Source of the DNA: Parcubacteria group bacterium
GTDB taxonomy: Bacteria > Patescibacteriota > Minisyncoccia > UBA6257 > JACRHW01
Direction of reading: 5' to 3'
Assembly (NCBI GenBank): GCA_016211955.1
Contig: JACRHX010000028.1
Span: forward strand, 1-9,974
DNA length: 9,974 nt
Shown here: positions 6,307 to 9,974 of the stretch, in pieces
Layout of the letters: each line of letters opens with the position of its first letter
Numbering within the stretch: the stretch's first letter is position 1
The notes under the pieces: model-generated
Told to the model about the DNA's origin: nothing
What the model saw: the letters and a program-made list of their open reading frames with translations, nothing else
Database searches by the model: none
Position numbers and translations under genes: made by a program

Positions 6307-7081
6307 AGCACCCTCCTCCTTTCAGGATTTTTTTGATACGTGATACCCACATGAGTACCTCGTCAGTGTGTTCGGTGACTCCGAACATTCGGAGCTCAAT
6401 CGTTCCGTGTCTACTGATACGTATAAGATCCCAACAATTTCTTGGATTCTCTGCAAAACCACGCAATTTGGCAACTCTCAGGAAATCATGAACATTTTTG
6501 TATCGTTCAGGTTTCCAAGACGTTGCCATGGTTTTATAAAGTCTCAATCGCTCTCCATCCGAGTGATCACCAAGTTCACACAATTCTTCAAGATAAGGAA
6601 GCAATACGTTATACGTAGCGATCGCACTCATCATATCTGAAACACCGATATGAATATGCGTACCAGTAACACGACAAGCGGCAGACAAACGTTCTCTCTC
6701 AATATTCCGTACGATTTCCAAGTATCGCGGATCAGGATACACATCAAGCGGCATGTCTACATCTTGAACCTCTCTGTTTATAACCCGTATTCCCAACTTC
6801 CGTGCGCACATCACTGCATTATTATCATTCTCGAGAAGCTCAAGCTTGATTGCACCAATCTCTTTTTGAGGTCTCGTCCTATCCTCTACCTGACACGCGG
6901 AAAGCTCATAGGTCCACCGCTCATCATCCATTGTTTCCAAAAAAAGTTTTGATCGTGGCACAAGAACACCATGTCGATCGACAAGAAAATGTTCACGCTC
7001 AATACCAACATATCCCGTAAGCTCGTCACGAAAATCAAACTTTCCTAAAAATTCAGAAAGCGCTATTTCACTCATCTCCAT
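6296..7081 (-). CDS. GCS2-type carboxylate-amine ligase, short form
   Basis: A 261-aa member of the same superfamily, first gene of the operon. Landmarks: YVGIERE at 24-30, ELSACQVEDRTRP at 59-71, GTHIHIGV at 140-147 and TIELRMFG at 227-234. These match YbdK-like and glutamate-cysteine ligase-like proteins, but the chain is about 100 residues shorter than the usual 360-370. It may act only with the longer partner, or be a compact catalytic form. Two ATGs (7081 and 7075) follow a G-rich ribosome site (AAGGGGGGAG); the first has short spacing, so the true start could be 7075. A repeat-filled leader with a likely attenuator precedes it. Confidence 0.78.
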   Translation of the reverse strand: MEMSEIALSEFLGKFDFRDELTGYVGIEREHFLVDRHGVLVPRSKLFLETMDDERWTYELSACQVEDRTRPQKEIGAIKLELLENDNNAVMCARKLGIRVINREVQDVDMPLDVYPDPRYLEIVRNIERERLSAACRVTGTHIHIGVSDMMSAIATYNVLLPYLEELCELGDHSDGERLRLYKTMATSWKPERYKNVHDFLRVAKLRGFAENPRNCWDLIRISRHGTIELRMFGVTEHTDEVLMWVSRIKKILKGGGCYVG

Positions 7082-7098
7082 CTCCCCCCTTCTTCTCT

Positions 7099-7122
7099 GT
7101 CATTCCCGCGCAGGCGGGAATC
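7099..7122. repeat. REP-like hairpin repeat
   Basis: GTCATTCCCGCG type repeat: stem ATTCCCGC / GCGGGAAT with a GCAG loop. This motif is widespread in bacterial intergenic DNA. It lies 18 bp upstream of the first ligase ATG and would form a hairpin in the mRNA leader. Confidence 0.7.
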
Positions 7123-7132
7123 CAGTCGTTTT

Positions 7133-7212
7133 GTCATCCCGAATGCAATGAGGGATCTCTCTACTAGCATTTGTTCTAATATCGAGAGATTCTTCGTTTC
7201 ACTCAGAATGAC
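7133..7212. repeat. 80-bp palindromic repeat, GTCATCC/GAATGAC family, copy A
   Basis: Begins GTCATCCCGAA, ends TCAGAATGAC, with inner inverted segments GGGATCTCTC / GAGAGATTCTTC. A related copy lies at 8346-8428. The family is a common dispersed bacterial intergenic repeat; here it lies in the leader of the ligase operon. Confidence 0.75.
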
Positions 7213-7257
7213 TAGTGGTGATAAAAAGAATTCTTTTTTCAAGGTTCTGTTCCCAAA

Positions 7258-7292
7258 AGAAGCAAAAAGCCTCTTCCGGGGAAGAGGCTTTT
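7258..7292 (-). terminator. Strong terminator, likely the attenuator of the ligase operon
   Basis: Perfect 13-bp stem AAAAGCCTCTTCC / GGAAGAGGCTTTT, then on the minus strand TTTTTGCTTC. It starts 23 nt after the stop of the 28-codon leader ORF and about 180 nt before the first ligase ATG. A sequence at 7333-7350 can pair with its 5' arm in the minus-strand RNA, so it could be prevented from forming. It also reads as a weaker terminator on the plus strand. Confidence 0.8.
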
Positions 7293-7315
7293 GTATCAGT
7301 TACAATGTTTAGGTA

Positions 7316-7402
7316 TTACCCATGTGTTGCAACAAAAGCCCCCTTCCCCGAGAGAAGTCTAAAGCTAAACCAATACGTAAATGTATATCCCTGTTGCTCC
7401 AT
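7316..7402 (-). CDS. Candidate 28-aa leader peptide with aromatic run
   Basis: ATG at 7400-7402, stop TAA at 7316-7318. Residues 6-14 read YTFTYWFSF, six aromatics in nine; the peptide ends SGKGAFVATHG. The ATG is 9 nt from a promoter -10 box, so the mRNA would be nearly leaderless; no Shine-Dalgarno sequence is seen. Codons 18-24 overlap the sequence that can pair with the terminator arm, so a ribosome stalled on the aromatic codons would leave that sequence free, while one that reached the stop would cover it. An in-frame TTG at 7451-7453 would give 45 aa, but lies upstream of the promoter. It could also be a chance ORF in a small RNA. Confidence 0.4.
   Translation of the reverse strand: MEQQGYTFTYWFSFRLLSGKGAFVATHG
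7333..7350 (-). promoter_or_regulatory. Candidate antiterminator segment
   Basis: The minus-strand RNA reads CGGGGAAGGGGGCTTTTG, which pairs with CAAAAGCCTCTTCCCCG (7277-7293), the 5' arm and loop of the terminator: two 8-bp helices around a 2-by-1 internal loop. The pairing excludes the terminator stem. Confidence 0.45.
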
Positions 7403-7411
7403 ATTATGTTC

Positions 7412-7440
7412 TTTATATGCTAAGTTCTTTGATTCGTCAA
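7412..7440 (-). promoter_or_regulatory. Promoter of the ligase-operon leader
   Basis: -35 TTGACG (7435-7440) and -10 TATAAA (7412-7417), 17-bp spacing: among the best promoters in the window. It stands alone in intergenic DNA, 9 nt before the small leader ORF. A 32-bp palindrome begins 8 bp upstream of its -35. Confidence 0.6.
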
Positions 7441-7448
7441 TCCCATTT

Positions 7449-7480
7449 ATCAAATATCTAACGATCGTCAGGAATTTGAT
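7449..7480. repeat. 32-bp palindrome, CTAACGATCGTCAG core, copy 2
   Basis: Arms ATCAAA / TTTGAT around the near-palindromic core CTAACGATCGTCAG. It shares the core, the GAA gap and the arms with 4194-4229. Both copies start exactly 8 bp upstream of a minus-strand -35 box if the MITE at 4075-4186 is removed from the first. Confidence 0.65.
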
Positions 7481-7495
7481 ATATCAAAAAAGTAT

Positions 7496-7521
7496 AGGTG
7501 ATATGCTGCAGCATACCACCC
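7496..7521. repeat. 26-bp palindrome, family AGGTGGTATG, copy 2
   Basis: AGGTGATATG, CTGCAG centre, CATACCACC: almost the same as 3119-3144. It lies 11 nt beyond the amidotransferase stop and may act as its mRNA 3' hairpin, although no T run follows. Confidence 0.55.
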
Positions 7522-7532
7522 AGTAGTAATAG

Positions 7533-8330
7533 CTAACGATGTTTATTGGGAAGTACGAAGTTGGTAATGAAGTTGCGGAGAATTTTTTTACCTGCGGGGT
7601 CTGTGTTTTTTATCGAGGCGAGAAACTTTTTTACTGCTTTTTCATCTTTTCCGCCAAGGGCGGATCCGCCTTTGGCGGAAAAAAAAGCTGCCTTCTTCAT
7701 GCGCACCAGATGCTTGAGATGCGCTGATTTTTTTTCTGGGTGGAATTGGAGAAGCCGTATGGTGTCCCCTATTCCAATCGCCTGCGGTTCACAAAATTTC
7801 GAAGAACCCAACAATTTCCATTCAGGCAAAAGTTCCTTTGCCATACACTTATGGTTGGATTGAAACCAAATATTTTTTGGAAGGTCTTTAAAAAGCAGAT
7901 CATCCCTTCCCTCCTTAGTCACCTCAACGCGTATTGTCCCAAACTCCTTTCCTTTAGGATTAAAGACCACCTCACCTCCTAAGGCGCGCACGGTAAACTG
8001 AAGACCGCCACAAATCCCCAAAAGTGGAATCCCCTTTTTTACTATTTTTCTAATGTAGGGATACGTCTTTTTTATCCATGGCTTTTCGTGCCCTGTAACC
8101 GGATCTCCTGTTGAACCACCAATAATTACACCATCGAATTGACTAAGATCTTCCGGAAATACACCTTGAGTCCCATCACAGTACACCCAATTCTCAGGTT
8201 TCAAACCCACCATCTGCCTTGTAACTTCTGAATAGGTGCTCCCTCTATAAATCTCCCTATTAAAAAGCTCCCGCTGATTAAGATCAGGCGTAAGAATATC
8301 GAAAAATAGAACTCTAATTTTTTGTTTCAT
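7533..8330 (-). CDS. Class I glutamine amidotransferase
   Basis: A 265-aa triad-type amidotransferase domain related to the glutaminase part of GMP synthase. It takes ammonia from glutamine for transfer to a partner substrate. Nucleophile Cys107 lies in PLLGICGGLQ, the oxyanion strand in VIIGGSTGDP, and His197 and Glu199 in LLQFHPE. No ATP pyrophosphatase domain follows, so it is not a full GuaA; a partner is needed, and the two ligases downstream are the obvious candidates. The frame is open 19 codons further, but that part (ILHYVQDD) is translated from a dispersed repeat, so the ATG at 8330 is chosen; no ribosome site is seen at either. Residues about 216-231 include an in-frame palindromic repeat (AKGGSALGGK) between the His/Glu motif and the C-terminal helix. 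Confidence 0.85.
   Translation of the reverse strand: MKQKIRVLFFDILTPDLNQRELFNREIYRGSTYSEVTRQMVGLKPENWVYCDGTQGVFPEDLSQFDGVIIGGSTGDPVTGHEKPWIKKTYPYIRKIVKKGIPLLGICGGLQFTVRALGGEVVFNPKGKEFGTIRVEVTKEGRDDLLFKDLPKNIWFQSNHKCMAKELLPEWKLLGSSKFCEPQAIGIGDTIRLLQFHPEKKSAHLKHLVRMKKAAFFSAKGGSALGGKDEKAVKKFLASIKNTDPAGKKILRNFITNFVLPNKHR
7647..7682. repeat. 36-bp palindrome in frame within the amidotransferase gene
   Basis: TTTTCCGCCAA, a GGCGGATCCGCC core and TTGGCGGAAAA form an almost perfect palindrome with one mismatched pair. On the coding strand it is read as FSAKGGSALGGK. It is GC-rich against an AT-rich gene, and no matching motif is expected in the family here, so insertion is likely. No clear target duplication is visible because both sides are A/T runs. 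Confidence 0.75.
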
Positions 8331-8345
8331 ATTTTTTACTGTTTT

Positions 8346-8428
8346 GTCATCCTGAACGTAGTGAAGGATCTCTCTCTTATTGACCATTCCGAAATCGAGA
8401 GATTCTTCGGCCGATGCCTCAGAATGAC
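8346..8428. repeat. 83-bp palindromic repeat, GTCATCC/GAATGAC family, copy B
   Basis: Begins GTCATCCTGAA, ends TCAGAATGAC, inner GGATCTCTCTC / GAGAGATTCTTC; homologous to 7133-7212. A further GAATGACAG follows at 8440-8448, suggesting nested or degenerate copies. It fills the gap between the small membrane-protein terminator and the amidotransferase start. Confidence 0.75.
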
Positions 8429-8452
8429 AGAGGGGTTGAGAATGACAGAATT

Positions 8453-8474
8453 AAAAAACTCGGGTATTCCCGAG
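8453..8474 (-). terminator. Terminator of the 79-aa membrane-protein gene
   Basis: Perfect CTCGGG / CCCGAG stem with a 4-nt loop and six T on the minus strand, 8 nt after the stop at 8483. A clear intrinsic terminator. Confidence 0.88.
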
Positions 8475-8482
8475 CTATCATA

Positions 8483-8722
8483 TTACTTTTTACTATACCA
8501 GGGCCAACTCCACAAGGGGTGTGTAAAAGACTCCTTGTCTCCATAAGTCCAAAAATATTCTGGGAGGATGATAAAAAAAGCGGGGCCAAAACACATCGCA
8601 ACAAGCCCAATACATCTATCAATAAAAGTCCACGTACCACTTTCATTCCTTAACTTACACTGTGCAATGATAGAAACTATCCAATATCCAATCAGAAGCC
8701 AGCAAGTAAAAAACAACGCCAT
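8483..8722 (-). CDS. Small two-helix membrane protein, unknown function
   Basis: A 79-aa protein: hydrophobic segments at about residues 2-21 and 37-54, joined by a polar loop (CKLRNESGTWTFIDR), with a tryptophan-rich tail ending HPLWSWPWYSKK. The ATG at 8720-8722 is chosen because AAGGAGGT (8731-8738) lies 8 nt before it; an in-frame GTG at 8726-8728 is too near that site. It has its own promoter and terminator and is a single-gene unit between kinase and amidotransferase. Family not recognised. Confidence 0.7.
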   Translation of the reverse strand: MALFFTCWLLIGYWIVSIIAQCKLRNESGTWTFIDRCIGLVAMCFGPAFFIILPEYFWTYGDKESFTHPLWSWPWYSKK

Positions 8723-8756
8723 TGCCACCCACCTCCTTTTAAAAGCTACTGTATAT

Positions 8757-8784
8757 AGTATACGACGCCATACTTAAAATTCAA
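8757..8784 (-). promoter_or_regulatory. Possible promoter of the 79-aa membrane-protein gene
   Basis: -35 TTGAAT (8779-8784) and -10 TATACT (8757-8762), 16-bp spacing; it begins at the T run of the kinase terminator. Confidence 0.4.
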
Positions 8785-8811
8785 AAAACAAAACCCCACA
8801 ATAGGGGTTTT
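8783..8811 (-). terminator. Kinase-gene terminator, bidirectional
   Basis: Perfect 8-bp stem AAAACCCC / GGGGTTTT with a 6-nt loop, followed on the minus strand by GTTTTTTG; a T run is present on the plus strand too. It starts 7 nt beyond the kinase stop. Confidence 0.85.
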
Positions 8812-8818
8812 TGAATTT

Positions 8819-9826
8819 TTAGTAATCTTTTAGATATTTTACTGCTGCGAAGGCAAATACCCACAAAAGAGATGGGCCGCATTCTTGTATAAAAACTTGT
8901 GCAAAAATCACTAACGGATCAAAAATCATACAACAAAAATCTACTGCCAGTGGGGCTAACAACGTTAAGCTCATTGTAATCAAAAGTATTCGTGAAAGAT
9001 TCTGTAAATCAAGACGAAGATCATCTATCCGATTATACCCCCCACTACCCGTAGCCGGCACAATCGGATTTTGAACGATAGCAATATCAGATAACGCCTT
9101 ACTCATATCCCTCGCGGATTCATACCGAGACGATGCATCAAATTGAGTTGCCCTTGTAACCACGGCACACAGTTTCCGATTCTTGGTTCCCTCAAATGGT
9201 TTTGTAGGAAACTCGCCGGGTTCTACACCAATAAGGAGTGTGCGCATAACCATTCCGAGAGTGTAGAGATCACTCCTTGCGTCTGCGTTTCCAAAAATCT
9301 GTTCGGGTGCAGCATAGCCAAGTGTACCAATTGCAGTTCCCTTTCCCATACCCATCTTGTTTGCAACCCCAAGATCAATAAGCCAAATCTTCCCTCGTGC
9401 ATCAAGCATGATATTGCTCGGCTTTAGATCACGATGAACAATTTTACTTACTCCATGAAGGTGCTCGAGAATTAAAAGCACCTGTTGTGTCCACTCGACC
9501 ACTTCACGCTCGGAAATCTTTCTCCGCAGACGAATGGCTTCGATAGTCTCTCCGTCGATGAACTCCATCACCATACAGTAACCGCGTGCAGAGTCATAAA
9601 ACCATTCTCTTACCTTAGGAATACCCTCGCAATTCAAAGACTGCAAAAGCTCCGCCTCACGAATAAACCATTTCACCTGTTCGTCACTAGAATCATGCAC
9701 GGAAAGAATTTTCATTGCATAGTTCGTTTCACCATCTGTTACATGAGTCACTCGACCCATCGCGCCACAGCCAAGCTCTCGTACATGCGTGTACTTATCT
9801 TGTGTACTCAACAGCTGTGTAATCAT
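8819..9826 (-). CDS. Membrane-anchored Hanks-type Ser/Thr protein kinase
   Basis: A 335-aa kinase. The catalytic domain covers residues about 13-250: glycine loop GCGAMG (19-24), ATP-anchoring Lys39 in YAMKIL, Glu57 in helix C, catalytic loop HRDLKPSN (131-138) with Asp133, metal-binding DLG (151-153) in place of the usual DFG, and GTLGYAAPEQ at the end of the activation segment. All core residues are present, so it should be active. Two hydrophobic stretches (about 279-301 and 304-327) anchor the C-terminus, with only a short tail and no outer sensor domain, unlike PknB. The start ATG follows AAAGGGG (9834-9840) at 7 nt. It has its own consensus promoter and terminator. Confidence 0.93.
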   Translation of the reverse strand: MITQLLSTQDKYTHVRELGCGAMGRVTHVTDGETNYAMKILSVHDSSDEQVKWFIREAELLQSLNCEGIPKVREWFYDSARGYCMVMEFIDGETIEAIRLRRKISEREVVEWTQQVLLILEHLHGVSKIVHRDLKPSNIMLDARGKIWLIDLGVANKMGMGKGTAIGTLGYAAPEQIFGNADARSDLYTLGMVMRTLLIGVEPGEFPTKPFEGTKNRKLCAVVTRATQFDASSRYESARDMSKALSDIAIVQNPIVPATGSGGYNRIDDLRLDLQNLSRILLITMSLTLLAPLAVDFCCMIFDPLVIFAQVFIQECGPSLLWVFAFAAVKYLKDY

Positions 9827-9861
9827 CTACACACCCCTTTCTCAGTTCAATGAACAAAAAA

Positions 9862-9890
9862 ACTATACCTCATTATAGTAATTATGTCAA
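9862..9890 (-). promoter_or_regulatory. Promoter of the kinase gene
   Basis: -35 TTGACA (perfect, 9885-9890) and -10 TATAGT (9862-9867), 17-bp spacing, TGAGG before the -10. The leader is about 30 nt. MITE copy 3 begins 9 bp upstream. Confidence 0.7.
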
Positions 9891-9899
9891 ACAAAAAAG

Positions 9900-9974
9900 G
9901 CGCTGTTCGAAAACATGATATTCCCTGAGCGAAGTCGAAGGGTTTCCTTGATACAAGGTAGGCCTTCGACAAGC
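9900..9974. mobile_element. MITE-like palindromic element, copy 3 (cut by window edge)
   Basis: First 75 bp of the same element: GCGCTGTTCG end, then CCTGAGCGAAGTCGAAGG and the start of the complementary arm. The hairpin tip differs from copies 1 and 2 (CCTTG ATA CAAGG instead of TTTC CTTAAA GAAA), yet still forms a stem. The right end and its target duplication lie outside the window. Confidence 0.8.

Larger units (their letters stand above)
7082..7532. other. 450-bp intergenic region: leader of the ligase operon and repeats
   Basis: In minus-strand order after the amidotransferase stop: a 26-bp palindrome (7496-7521), a 32-bp palindrome (7449-7480), a promoter (7412-7440), a 28-codon ORF (7316-7402), a terminator (7258-7292), an 80-bp palindromic repeat (7133-7212), a small hairpin repeat (7099-7122) and the ligase ribosome site. 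The repeats between terminator and gene were probably added later. No longer gene is present. Confidence 0.7.

Noticed and set aside
5388..6343. Several open frames of 60-104 codons opposite or within the long ligase gene
   Set aside because: Shadows of a well-supported gene, with odd composition and no ribosome sites.
4906..7081. Naming the ligases gshA or egtA
   Set aside because: Superfamily motifs are clear but substrate specificity is not; one chain is too short for a standard glutamate-cysteine ligase, and no glutathione synthetase or ergothioneine gene is nearby.
7496..7521. T-box riboswitch, because GGGTGGTA resembles the T-box sequence
   Set aside because: The match is only the arm of a 26-bp palindrome that recurs elsewhere; it lies upstream of the leader promoter and no specifier stem or NCCA-binding bulge could be seen.
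8331..8387. Longer amidotransferase start at 8387
   Set aside because: The extra 19 codons are translated from a dispersed repeat (ILHYVQDD), and homologous domains start near MKQKIRVLFFD.
4215..9826. A kinase-phosphatase operon
   Set aside because: The genes are about 4 kb apart, each unit has its own promoter, and several terminators lie between them.
244..9974. CRISPR array from repeated blocks
   Set aside because: Copies are thousands of bases apart, 112 bp long, with terminal inverted repeats and target duplications, and there are no regular spacers or cas genes.

Overview
The window looks like bacterial chromosomal DNA from a small-genome lineage. A candidate-phyla-radiation (Patescibacteria/Parcubacteria-like) host fits best, judging by the modest GC content, many short membrane proteins of unknown function, a lone zwf, TGA used as a stop, and many dispersed palindromic repeats. 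No marker gene fixes the taxon, so this is an inference. No tRNA, rRNA or CRISPR array was seen. All genes except one small membrane-protein gene lie on the minus strand.

Layout from left to right: the 5' end of a membrane-protein gene (1-173); zwf, glucose-6-phosphate dehydrogenase (341-1876); a divergent 64-codon membrane-protein gene on the plus strand (1981-2175); a hicB-hicA toxin-antitoxin pair (2203-2653); a 91-aa membrane protein (2691-2966); a 253-aa two-helix membrane protein with a coiled-coil start (3214-3975); a dual-specificity protein phosphatase (4215-4694); two overlapping genes for GCS2-type carboxylate-amine ligases (4906-6306 and 6296-7081); a 450-base intergenic stretch with repeats and what looks like an attenuator; a class I glutamine amidotransferase (7533-8330); a 79-aa membrane protein (8483-8722); and a membrane-anchored Hanks-type Ser/Thr kinase (8819-9826).

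Two layers of structure stand out beyond the genes. The first is at least six families of short palindromic elements. A 112-bp MITE-like element occurs three times (the third cut by the window edge), each time exactly 9 bp upstream of a predicted minus-strand -35 box; two copies have perfect 10-bp target duplications, and one has replaced the stop codon of zwf. A different 50-bp palindrome with a 4-bp duplication sits in frame inside zwf, and another palindrome sits in frame inside the amidotransferase gene.

The second is the leader of the two-ligase operon. A promoter is followed by a 28-codon ORF with six aromatic residues in nine codons, a sequence that can pair with the terminator's 5' arm, and then a strong terminator. 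This is the geometry of classical translation-coupled attenuation. The ligase pair with the neighbouring glutamine amidotransferase suggests a small amide- or peptide-forming pathway whose product is unknown. A protein kinase and a protein phosphatase are also encoded here, about 4 kb apart and in separate units.
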